The notes under the pieces are model-generated. The model did no database searches. It saw nothing but the letters and a program-made list of their open reading frames with translations, and was not told the DNA's origin. This document shows, piece after piece, positions 18,898 through 27,913 of a DNA stretch of 64,000 nt. The DNA comes from Treponemataceae bacterium. Its GTDB lineage: Bacteria > Spirochaetota > Spirochaetia > Treponematales > Treponemataceae. The stretch is taken from contig JAILBN010000015.1 in assembly GCA_024680915.1 (NCBI GenBank), forward strand, positions 1 to 64,000. Direction: 5' to 3'. The position numbers were made by a program, and so were the translations under genes. Positions within the stretch are counted from its first letter, which is position 1, and each line of letters starts with the position of its first letter.

Positions 18898-18913
18898 GTT
18901 AGCGGAGATTAAC
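18898..18913. promoter_or_regulatory. Operator-like element GTTAGC-GGAG-ATTAAC
   Basis: One mismatch; the N4 spacer is the SD sequence of copA. Confidence 0.65.
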
Positions 18914-18915
18914 AA

Positions 18916-21537
18916 ATGAAACAATATATAGTTACGGGGATGTCCTGTGCCGCCTGCAGTGCGCGCGTGGAAAAAGCCGTATCAAAAGTTCCCGGCGTCA
19001 CGTCATGTTCCGTCAGTCTTCTTACTAACTCTATGGGGGTGGAAGGGACCGCCACCGACGAGGAGATTATAAAGGCTGTCGTTGATGCCGGATACGGAGC
19101 CCAGCCCAAGACATCCGGCCATGCATCACAAAAAGGAGCCGGTGGAGGAGCCTCCTGCGGGATAAACTCATCCTGCTCATGCTCCCCTAACTCAGCTCCC
19201 TCAGGAGGGTCAGGTGGTGCAAACGACGCCTTGAAGGACAGGGAAACCCCGGTCCTAAGAAAGAGGCTGATTACATCGCTTGTTTTCATGCTTCCCCTTA
19301 TGTACTTTTCCATGGGACATACCATGTGGAAATGGCCCCTGCCCTCCTTCATAGAAGGCAACCAGGTGCTGATCGCCCTGATACAGCTTCTTCTTGCGGC
19401 TATCGTAATGGTCATAAACCAGAAGTTTTTCATAAGCGGCTTCAAGGGTCTTATTCACAGGGCCCCGAACATGGATACCCTTGTATCCCTGGGCTCTGCG
19501 ACCTCTTTTATTTACAGTACAGTGACACTGATGGCCATGACACAGGCTCTTCTTGCAGGAGATCTGCAAGCTCTAGCCCATTATAGCCACAACCTGTACT
19601 TTGAGAGCGCAGCCATGATTCTCACCCTTATCACCGTGGGAAAGATGCTTGAGGCCAGATCAAAGGGAAAAACCACCGACGCTCTGAAAAGCTTGATGAA
19701 GCTTGCCCCTAAAACTGCGGTAATCATCGAGAACGGAGAAGAAAAGACTCTTCCTGTGGAATACGTAAAAAAAGGCGATATCTTCGTCGTCCGCCCAGGT
19801 GAGAACATTCCCGTGGACGGAATAGTCAGGGAAGGCTCCAGCGCAGTGAACGAAGCCGCCCTTACAGGAGAAAGCATACCTGTGGACAAGCTGCCGGGAG
19901 ACAGGGTCTCAGCGGCGACCACGAATATGTCAGGCTTCATAAAGTGCGAGGCCACCCGGGTGGGAGAGGACACTACCCTTTCCCAGATTATACAGATGGT
20001 CAGCGATGCTGCTGCCACAAAGGCGCCTATAGCGAAAATAGCCGACAAGGTATCAGGCATTTTTGTTCCTACAGTAATTTCCATAGCCTTGATAACCTTT
20101 GTCATATGGATGCTTGTGGGTGCTGACATAGGAACCGCCTTGACCCATGGAGTGGCAGTCCTTGTAATAAGCTGCCCCTGTGCCCTGGGTCTGGCAACCC
20201 CTGTTGCCATTATGGTAGGCAACGGAATGGGTGCTAAGAATGGTATTCTCTTCAAAACCGCAGTGGCTTTGGAGCAGGCAGGAAAGACCAAGATAATAGC
20301 CCTGGACAAGACGGGAACCATAACCGCCGGAGAGCCTGAGGTAACAGATATAATTCCGGCCAATAAGCTTGAAGGCAAAGGAGAAGGCTCAGAGGCGGAG
20401 GAAAATGAGCTTTTGACCGCAGCTCTCTCCCTTGAGAAAAAAAGTGAGCACCCTCTCGCAAAGGCTATTGTAAAAAAAGCTGAAGAGCTTAAAATAAAAG
20501 CCGCAGACTCTTCTGACTTTGTAATCCACCCCGGTAACGGACTTACAGGGAGCCTGGAGGGAAAGGTTCTTGCCGGCGGTAACCTAGCCTTCATAAAGAC
20601 AAAGGCGAATATTAGCGACACCGTGGTAAAGGCTGCAGAAAAGCTTTCGGAAGAAGGCAAGACACCGCTCTTCTTTACAAAGGAAGACAAGCTGCTTGGT
20701 ATAATAGCAGTCGCCGACGTTATCAAGGCTGACAGCGCCGAGGCTATAAAAGAGCTGAAGGATATGGGCATCAGAGTCGTCATGCTCACCGGTGACAACG
20801 AAAGAACGGCAAAGGCTATCGGTAGCCAGGCTGGAGTTGATGAAGTCTTTGCAGGTGTACTTCCAGACGGAAAGGAAAGTGTAATAAAGAAATTAAAGGA
20901 AAAGGGAAAGGTCGCCATGGTAGGTGACGGCATAAACGATGCTCCTTCCCTAACAAGGGCTGACATTGGAATCGCTATCGGAGCCGGAGCCGACGTGGCT
21001 GTGGATGCCGCCGATATAGTACTTATGAAGAACAGCCTCATGGATCTTCCTGCCCTTATAAGGCTCAGCCGAGCCACAGTAAGGAACATACACGAGAATC
21101 TTTTCTGGGCCTTCTGCTACAATGTCATAGGAATCCCCCTTGCGGCGGGAGCCTTCGTATCCCTCTTCGGCTGGCATATGAATCCAATGTTCGGAGCGGC
21201 GGCCATGAGCCTTTCAAGCTTCTGCGTAGTATCGAACGCTTTAAGGCTGAACCTGCTGAAAATTTACAAAAGAAAAGATCTGCAAAAGGCAGACACAAGT
21301 ATAAGTCAAAAGGAGACCAGAAATATGGACGAAAAGACCAAGACCATCAAGATTGAAGGTATGATGTGCACCCATTGTGAGGCACATGTCAAGAAGGCTC
21401 TGGAAGCTGTTCCCGGCATTGTGTCGGCCCTTCCCAGCCATGAGAAAAACAACGCGGTCATAACAATGAACGCACCTGTGGATGATGCAGCTATCACAAA
21501 GGCTGTTGAGGAAGCAGGCTACAAAGTCCTGGACTAA
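18916..21537 (+). CDS. copA: Copper-type P1B ATPase with N- and C-terminal HMA domains
   Basis: GMSCAACSARVEKAV, SCPCALGLATP, DKTGTIT, C-terminal GMMCTHCEAHVKKAL. Confidence 0.93.
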   Translation: MKQYIVTGMSCAACSARVEKAVSKVPGVTSCSVSLLTNSMGVEGTATDEEIIKAVVDAGYGAQPKTSGHASQKGAGGGASCGINSSCSCSPNSAPSGGSGGANDALKDRETPVLRKRLITSLVFMLPLMYFSMGHTMWKWPLPSFIEGNQVLIALIQLLLAAIVMVINQKFFISGFKGLIHRAPNMDTLVSLGSATSFIYSTVTLMAMTQALLAGDLQALAHYSHNLYFESAAMILTLITVGKMLEARSKGKTTDALKSLMKLAPKTAVIIENGEEKTLPVEYVKKGDIFVVRPGENIPVDGIVREGSSAVNEAALTGESIPVDKLPGDRVSAATTNMSGFIKCEATRVGEDTTLSQIIQMVSDAAATKAPIAKIADKVSGIFVPTVISIALITFVIWMLVGADIGTALTHGVAVLVISCPCALGLATPVAIMVGNGMGAKNGILFKTAVALEQAGKTKIIALDKTGTITAGEPEVTDIIPANKLEGKGEGSEAEENELLTAALSLEKKSEHPLAKAIVKKAEELKIKAADSSDFVIHPGNGLTGSLEGKVLAGGNLAFIKTKANISDTVVKAAEKLSEEGKTPLFFTKEDKLLGIIAVADVIKADSAEAIKELKDMGIRVVMLTGDNERTAKAIGSQAGVDEVFAGVLPDGKESVIKKLKEKGKVAMVGDGINDAPSLTRADIGIAIGAGADVAVDAADIVLMKNSLMDLPALIRLSRATVRNIHENLFWAFCYNVIGIPLAAGAFVSLFGWHMNPMFGAAAMSLSSFCVVSNALRLNLLKIYKRKDLQKADTSISQKETRNMDEKTKTIKIEGMMCTHCEAHVKKALEAVPGIVSALPSHEKNNAVITMNAPVDDAAITKAVEEAGYKVLD

Positions 21538-21543
21538 AAAAGA

Positions 21544-21616
21544 AGCCCCGTAAGAATGATATGCCCTCCTTTTACTTTTGTTCAGGATTATGGGTACATA
21601 TCAAAATTACGGGGCT
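21544..21616 (-). terminator. Long two-tier hairpin between convergent copA and EAL genes
   Basis: AGCCCCGTAA...TTACGGGGCT with nested GATATG/CATATC; minus strand is followed by TCTTTTTT. Confidence 0.6.
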
Positions 21617-21625
21617 GAAATCTAT

Positions 21626-23563
21626 TCATACAGCCACAGACTCATCGATCTGATAAGTTCCATCACTTATCATGCTATAGAATTCGGAATCCGGCATGGG
21701 TTTACCGAACAAAAAGCCCTGGACTTGCTCACAACCAGCCTTCTTAAGGAAATCGTAGGCTTCCTGAGTCTCCACACCTTCGGTAAGAGTCGTCATCCCA
21801 AGCTCCTTTGCCAAAGTGATGACATTGGAGAGTATCCTGCGGGATTTAGGATTCTCAGAAAAATTCTCCAAAAACTTCATATCAATCTTCATGACATCAA
21901 AATCATATTCTTTCAGGACATTCAATCCAGAATACCCCGAACCAAAATCATCGAGCCACAGGGTATAACCGAAGGATCGGAATTTAGACAAAGCGGATTT
22001 CAGATTGCCGTCATTCTCGGAAAGTGTACTCTCAGTAATCTCGATGTGTATGCATTTTTTTTCAATTCCATATTTGAGAAGACACTTCTCTACAGCCTCG
22101 GCCAAATTTATTGAATCAAAATCTATCCGAGAGAAATTCAAGGAAACCGGAAGCAGCGGATAATTGTTTTTCCTGGCCTGCACGAGCATCTCGCAGACCT
22201 TCTCGACCACATACATATCCAGCTTGTAAATCTGATGATATTCCTCTAATATTTGAATAAAATCGCTCGGTGCAAGAAAACCAAGAGAAGGATCATCCCA
22301 ACGAGAAAGGGCCTCCACCCCGCACAGCTTTCCATTTTTAGCATTTATAACAGGTTGGTAATAAACTTTGATATAACCTTTATCCACAGCCTCGTCAATA
22401 TTATTTATGATGTATTGTTTCTTTCTGAAATTACTAGCCATTGAATCATCATATTCACAGTAATTCCTGTTAAAATGCTTTTTTATGGTATAGCAGGCAT
22501 ACCTGGCATGATCGCAGGCCACCAAAGGCAGGCAATCCCTGTTCTCAGGCCTGTAAGCTCCAACTTTAAGCTCCAGGCGCACATCATACTTCATTTCAGC
22601 CATCTTTTTCCGGATGATATCCAGTCTATTACCAACTGAATCACTCTTGGCAAGGATTACGAAATTATCATTCGAAAAATGGGCGACTATGGAATCTTTG
22701 AAAACACCGTCGACAATATCGGCAATGTTTTTTAAAAACCTGTTTCCCTCCCAAAAACCGTATTTCTCATTCAATGCCTTAAAGTTCTCTATATCCAGAA
22801 ACAAAAAGATGTATTCCCGGGGATCCGACCTCTTGTCATGAATCAGGTCAAGGGCCTGGCTCCTGAAATAGTTCATATTGGCAATTCCGGTCACTTCATC
22901 ACTTATAGCTATTTTCAGCAATATACTTTGGGCATGCTCAAGCTTCTCGTCCTTTTTGACCTCCTTCAGGGTCTGATGGAAGGAATTTATAGCACTCATA
23001 AGGATAACGATAAAAACAATGGCCAAATTGACCTGAGTGGCATAAGTCGTAGGCTTTACAAACTCGCAGAGCAAGAAGAAAAGAGCATAGGAAATAGACA
23101 GGAAGAGGATGGAGAAAACCGGCCGCCAGACAATAAAGCAGAAAATCAGGATTGTCATAGTAACCAGGGTGACGAACTGCTCCCCCTTGCCATAATCCAA
23201 GAAAGAAATGAATATTCCGAAAACTATAGCAATGAAAGAGAAAAGATAACGGATAAGCTCCCAGCGAAATCTTCTGCTGCTCGGCTTTTTGAGATGTCTT
23301 ACAGAATAAAAGAAAAGCAGGATGGCGACGGCAAGAAGAGCCAGGTAACAAGAAACATGAGTAAGTACCCAGTCAAAGGATCGTTTCGTAGATTCGTTCA
23401 GCTGGCGGATAAAAGTCATTATTATCATACCCAGCTCAAGAACCATGACGACAGAGGAAACATATAAACTTGACTTGATATTGGCAGTATCCAAGCTCTT
23501 TTTTATATATGGAGAATATCTTTCAGTTCCTAAAAACTTTTTCAATTTTTCTTTCCATCTCAT
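21626..23563 (-). CDS. Membrane GGDEF-EAL protein (degenerate GGDEF, intact-looking EAL)
   Basis: GVEALSRW and LDDFGSGYSGL present; GGDEF position reads SNDNF. Confidence 0.9.
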   Translation of the reverse strand: MRWKEKLKKFLGTERYSPYIKKSLDTANIKSSLYVSSVVMVLELGMIIMTFIRQLNESTKRSFDWVLTHVSCYLALLAVAILLFFYSVRHLKKPSSRRFRWELIRYLFSFIAIVFGIFISFLDYGKGEQFVTLVTMTILIFCFIVWRPVFSILFLSISYALFFLLCEFVKPTTYATQVNLAIVFIVILMSAINSFHQTLKEVKKDEKLEHAQSILLKIAISDEVTGIANMNYFRSQALDLIHDKRSDPREYIFLFLDIENFKALNEKYGFWEGNRFLKNIADIVDGVFKDSIVAHFSNDNFVILAKSDSVGNRLDIIRKKMAEMKYDVRLELKVGAYRPENRDCLPLVACDHARYACYTIKKHFNRNYCEYDDSMASNFRKKQYIINNIDEAVDKGYIKVYYQPVINAKNGKLCGVEALSRWDDPSLGFLAPSDFIQILEEYHQIYKLDMYVVEKVCEMLVQARKNNYPLLPVSLNFSRIDFDSINLAEAVEKCLLKYGIEKKCIHIEITESTLSENDGNLKSALSKFRSFGYTLWLDDFGSGYSGLNVLKEYDFDVMKIDMKFLENFSENPKSRRILSNVITLAKELGMTTLTEGVETQEAYDFLKKAGCEQVQGFLFGKPMPDSEFYSMISDGTYQIDESVAV

Positions 23564-23714
23564 ATATCAAGTATACGACACTATAAGAAAAAAAGAAGTC
23601 GTCCAGCAGAAAACAATAATGTATTGCGGTTTTCTTTATTTTTTGACAAAGGGAAAAAACATACACAGTATCATTCAATGAGGACGGTGGCAGCCCCTGT
23701 CCTCAAGCACAAAC

Positions 23715-24521
23715 TATCATGAACAAGCAGCATCAAGGATTAATGCAGGCAACATTCCTGACATAGCCACAATGGGCATTGATGCGAGATGGGGCGATAT
23801 TGGGTATGGGGTTCATGCGTATTGTCCGGCATCATTCCGCGCACCACAGGAGATGCGGAATGGATAAAAAAAGCGGTTGACGGACAGGAAAGCTTTACTG
23901 ACACTGAGTTTGTTTCGGCACTTAACGTTATCAAGCAATGGGTTGACGACGGAATCCTCGACCCGGCCTCGGTCACCACAAACGATGCAGAAGGCAAAAG
24001 TAACTTTGCAGCGGGCAAATACGTTATGTATATCGACGGTCAGTGGGGGTTCAGAGAGGCAACTTATCCCGAAATGACTTCCGACATAGAACTTATCACT
24101 ATTCCTGCCGTTCCCGGAGAGGCTGCAAATTCAGTCAGGGGGTCCCTTGCAAGCGCATATAGTACAGGTTGGGGAATAACAAAAAAAAGGCTCGCAAAAT
24201 CAAGCTGTTCTTGATGCTGCAAAACGTTGGATCAATTTTGCAAATAATCAAGCAAACACATTAAGGAGACTTACAGGTGGCGGAATCGTAGCCCCTATAA
24301 TCAGGGACTTCCAATACCCGGATGACATTGATTCTCTTATCAGAGAGAAAGCTGCTCTTGTATCATATCCCTCATGTTACGTAATAGACTCTTACCTTGC
24401 AGGAGACGCAAACGATGCTCTCAACAATGGCATAATAGATATTGTCAACAACAGAAAAACACCCCAAGAGGTTGCTTCCATCATAGCTGAAGCATTGAGA
24501 AACCAAGGCAACAACAATTAA
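23715..24521 (+). pseudogene. Decayed ABC-transporter extracellular solute-binding protein
   Basis: DAEWIKKAVDGQESFTDTEFVSALNVIKQWVDDG...FAAGKYVMYIDGQWG, shifts frame at an A-run (24181), continues as GSQNQAVLDAAKRWINFANN...EALRNQGNNN*; the 5' part is also truncated or shifted. Confidence 0.75.
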
Positions 24522-24562
24522 TTTCTTGCACGGCTTTCTAACCACATAAAGCTAAGAGCTAC

Positions 24563-24608
24563 AAAGCCGCTTGTAGAAGTCTCTCCTTCTTCAGGCGGCT
24601 TTTTTTTG
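24563..24608 (+). terminator. Rho-independent terminator
   Basis: AAAGCCGC...GCGGCTTTTTTTT. Confidence 0.75.
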
Positions 24609-24784
24609 AAAAAAAGTTTTTCTGTCACGAGGCACAAAACTACGAGAAAACTCAGGATAACTCATATCTTATCCAATCCGTCATACATACTGCTTGTGCG
24701 AACCCCCTAATAATTGTATATTCAGATAGATACAAAAAAAGGCCAGGATACTATAAACAACACAGAGACAAAAAGGAGAAGGAA

Positions 24785-26626
24785 ATGTGCGGAATAGTCG
24801 GATACATAGGTCATAAAGAAGCCACCCCGGTTCTTATAAATGCACTGAAAAAGCTTGAATACAGAGGATATGACAGTGCAGGAATAGCTGTTTTCGACGG
24901 TGAGGACATAATTGTCCGAAAGGCTAAAGGTGCCTTGAAATTCCTGGAGCAAAAAATTGCAGACGAGACAATAAAAGGTTCTTTGGGAATAGGCCACACC
25001 CGTTGGGCTACTCACGGTGAACCCAGTGACCTGAACGCACATCCCCATACGAATGTAAGCGGATCCATAGCCGTAGTACACAACGGTATAGTTGAGAATT
25101 ATATGGAGCTGAAAGGCTGGCTGCAGGCACAGGGAATAGTATTCCGAAGCCAGACAGATACAGAGGTCATAGCCCATCTTGTGAATTATTTCTACGAACA
25201 GAATCCTGATATATTCCAGGCAGTGATAAAAGCGATTCATAAGCTGGAGGGGAGCTATGCTCTGGGTGTCATCTGCAAGGATTTTCCCGACAGGATGATT
25301 GCGGCAAGAAAAGAAAGCCCCCTTATCGTAGGTCTTGGTGATAAAGAGAACTTTATTGCCAGCGATGTCCCAGCCGTGCTGGAATACACAAGGGAAGTAT
25401 ATTTCCTTGATCAGAAAGAGCTGGCAGTCCTTTACGACGACCATGTGGATCTATTCACCGAGGACGGTGAGAAAGTCATAAAGGAACCCTACCATGTGGA
25501 CTGGGACATTTCATCAGCGGAGAAAGGCGGATACGCCCACTTCATGCTGAAGGAGATTTATGAGCAGCCGAAAGCCCTTACGGACACGCTGCGCCCCCGC
25601 CTGGTGAAGAAAGACGGGTTGAACAAAGATATTGAATTCGATGAGGTCTCCTTCGGAGATGACTGGAAAAATGCGGAAAGAGTCGTAATAACGGCTTGTG
25701 GTACAGCCTACCATGCCGGGGCAGTAGCCAAATATGCCTTCGAGAAGCTTGCCCGCATTCCCGTCGTAGTAGATTTCGCCAGTGAATTCCGTTACAGGAA
25801 CCCCATACTGACAGACAAGGACATCTTCATTGTCATAAGTCAGTCAGGTGAAACTGCGGACACTCTTGCAGCCATGAGGCTGGCGAAAAAGGCCGGGGCG
25901 CATATAATCGCCATAACAAACTGTGTCGGCTCCACTGTCAGCAGGGAGGCAGACGACGTTATATATACATGGGCAGGACCGGAGATTGCCGTAGCCTCCA
26001 CGAAAGCATATACCACACAGCTTATGTGCCTGTGCCTCCTTGCCCTAAAGACAGCTTTTCTAAGGGGCAGCATCCCGCAGGAGAAATACAAGGACATGCT
26101 GGATGAACTGGAACGCATACCGGACAAAGCTCAGACGATTCTTGACAACCAGGCAGCCATACAGAAATTCGCCTCCAGGAATTTCAACAAAGAGAAGGTC
26201 TTCTACATAGGCCGTCAGTTCGACAGCGCCACAAGCCTTGAATGCGCCCTTAAGCTTAAGGAAGTAAGCTACATGCATTCCGAAGCCTTCGCTGCAGGAG
26301 AGCTCAAGCATGGTCCTATCGCACTTATAGACAAGAACACTCTGGTCGTTGCCACAGCGACTCAGAAGGAGCTTTACGAAAAACTCATCAGCAATATCGT
26401 TGAGGTTAAGTCCCGTGGAGCTGCCACTCTTGTCATAACCCAGGACACAGAAGGAGCCTTCGGGGACAGTGCTGACGAAGTCATCAGGATCCCTGATACG
26501 GCAGAGGAATACACTTCCATGCTCTCTATTATTCCAGCACAGCTTTTCGCTTATTACTGCGCGGTGCAAAGAGGAAACGACCCGGACAAGCCAAGAAACC
26601 TGGCAAAATCCGTGACGGTTGAGTAA
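24785..26626 (+). CDS. glmS: Glutamine-fructose-6-phosphate aminotransferase (isomerizing)
   Basis: MCGIVGYIGHKEA, GHTRWATHGEPSDLNAHPH, SIS domains, C-terminal NLAKSVTVE. Confidence 0.98.
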   Translation: MCGIVGYIGHKEATPVLINALKKLEYRGYDSAGIAVFDGEDIIVRKAKGALKFLEQKIADETIKGSLGIGHTRWATHGEPSDLNAHPHTNVSGSIAVVHNGIVENYMELKGWLQAQGIVFRSQTDTEVIAHLVNYFYEQNPDIFQAVIKAIHKLEGSYALGVICKDFPDRMIAARKESPLIVGLGDKENFIASDVPAVLEYTREVYFLDQKELAVLYDDHVDLFTEDGEKVIKEPYHVDWDISSAEKGGYAHFMLKEIYEQPKALTDTLRPRLVKKDGLNKDIEFDEVSFGDDWKNAERVVITACGTAYHAGAVAKYAFEKLARIPVVVDFASEFRYRNPILTDKDIFIVISQSGETADTLAAMRLAKKAGAHIIAITNCVGSTVSREADDVIYTWAGPEIAVASTKAYTTQLMCLCLLALKTAFLRGSIPQEKYKDMLDELERIPDKAQTILDNQAAIQKFASRNFNKEKVFYIGRQFDSATSLECALKLKEVSYMHSEAFAAGELKHGPIALIDKNTLVVATATQKELYEKLISNIVEVKSRGAATLVITQDTEGAFGDSADEVIRIPDTAEEYTSMLSIIPAQLFAYYCAVQRGNDPDKPRNLAKSVTVE

Positions 26627-26732
26627 AAAAGGTATTTTCCTATATCTTTATTTATGATAATATATTCTCGGTTTGTGCGAAGATTATAAGGTATCTCAGC
26701 ACAAATCATAATCACTTTTACGAGGTATACAA

Positions 26733-26849
26733 ATGAGACTTGCAAAACGTTTCAGAAAAGACACCAACTCAAAGCTTACCAGAACAAACACAAAGAAAAG
26801 AGTAAAGGCAATCAAGGCAAATCTTGCTGTGATCAAAGCTTTGGCATAA
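26733..26849 (+). CDS. 38-aa highly basic small protein of unknown function
   Basis: MRLAKRFRKDTNSKLTRTNTKKRVKAIKANLAVIKALA*; upstream ACGAGG, dedicated terminator; 13 K/R and 1 D. Confidence 0.7.
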   Translation: MRLAKRFRKDTNSKLTRTNTKKRVKAIKANLAVIKALA

Positions 26850-26872
26850 AGCTCTCCCGATTCTTTTGAAGG

Positions 26873-26902
26873 CTCCCCGTATACTACGGGGAGTTTTTTT
26901 TT
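26873..26902 (+). terminator. Rho-independent terminator of the 38-aa ORF
   Basis: CTCCCCGT-ATACT-ACGGGGAG then T9. Confidence 0.9.
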
Positions 26903-26945
26903 CAACAGAGGATGCCCCTCAGCAGAAGGATATCTTCTCTCGTCT

Positions 26946-27893
26946 CTACTTCAACAAGGCCGCTACTGTCTTCCAGATATGGATTATAGGGTAGAAATAA
27001 GCCGCGAAAGTCGATATTCCGCCGAACTGAGTTATCAGGATACGCCTTGTTATGAAGAACAAAATGGTATAAGCGCCGAACATGGAGATGAATATGATTA
27101 TCCTTTTCTTGAAAACATCGATGTAATAACGGACAATTTCTTCCAGCTCTGGAAAATCTTTCAGTGCCGGAATATAGGGAGAAAGTTTTTTTACGGTATC
27201 GAGAGCCTTTTTCACCTTAGGATACCTTTCCATCAAGTATTTGCATATTCCGGACTCCACATTAGCTTCTTGGATGATATTCTTTATTATAGGATAGGTT
27301 ATCCTGGCGTTTTTTACGAAACGGATACAAGACCATACAAGGGAGAATAGAAAGAATACAGAGGCAATATAATAAGCGGCAGTCTGATTTATAGGTTTGA
27401 AAACGACGAAAAGTATACCGCACATAAGCAAAAAGAAGGTTATGACCGTGTTTTTTATGGTGACTTTAAGGGAAGCATTAAGCCTTCCCTTAATCTCCTT
27501 CTCACCGAAATCAAGAATGGCTGGAAGGGCGTCCCTCTCCATTATCATAACGCCGGCGTTTATAAGGCTGTGAAAAATGGCGCCTATGACGAAAATATCG
27601 TCTAAAAAACCTATGAAGGGAATCGCATCAGGAATAAGATCTATAGGAGATATCACATATATCAGAGCTCCGATAATCTCAACCTTCATCCACTTAGGGG
27701 TATCAGGAGAAAGATAAAACTGCCAGAGCCGCTTCATCTTATCTCCCACCTTCTTCATCGGGCCTTTTATGAATTTGTCGATTTTGTTCTTAACCTCGGA
27801 GATCTGCTGCTCCGTTGCGTCCTCACCGAATTTCTCGGCTTTTTCAAGAGCTTTCTCTTTCTCAAACTCTAAAGGCTTTTTTTTCATTTCCAC
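26946..27893 (-). CDS. YkvA/DUF1232 domain protein
   Basis: IYVISPIDLIPDAIPFIGFLDDIFVI. Confidence 0.85.
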   Translation of the reverse strand: MEMKKKPLEFEKEKALEKAEKFGEDATEQQISEVKNKIDKFIKGPMKKVGDKMKRLWQFYLSPDTPKWMKVEIIGALIYVISPIDLIPDAIPFIGFLDDIFVIGAIFHSLINAGVMIMERDALPAILDFGEKEIKGRLNASLKVTIKNTVITFFLLMCGILFVVFKPINQTAAYYIASVFFLFSLVWSCIRFVKNARITYPIIKNIIQEANVESGICKYLMERYPKVKKALDTVKKLSPYIPALKDFPELEEIVRYYIDVFKKRIIIFISMFGAYTILFFITRRILITQFGGISTFAAYFYPIIHIWKTVAALLK

Positions 27894-27913
27894 TTTCCTG
27901 GGGCAGACGAATC

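Noticed and set aside
19581-21089. 502-aa minus-strand ORF opposite copA
   Set aside because: Ser/Pro/Ala-rich antisense translation of a clear copA; no domain or RBS support.
24700-24784. glmS ribozyme/riboswitch upstream of glmS
   Set aside because: The intergenic leader is short and I saw no recognisable glmS ribozyme core.
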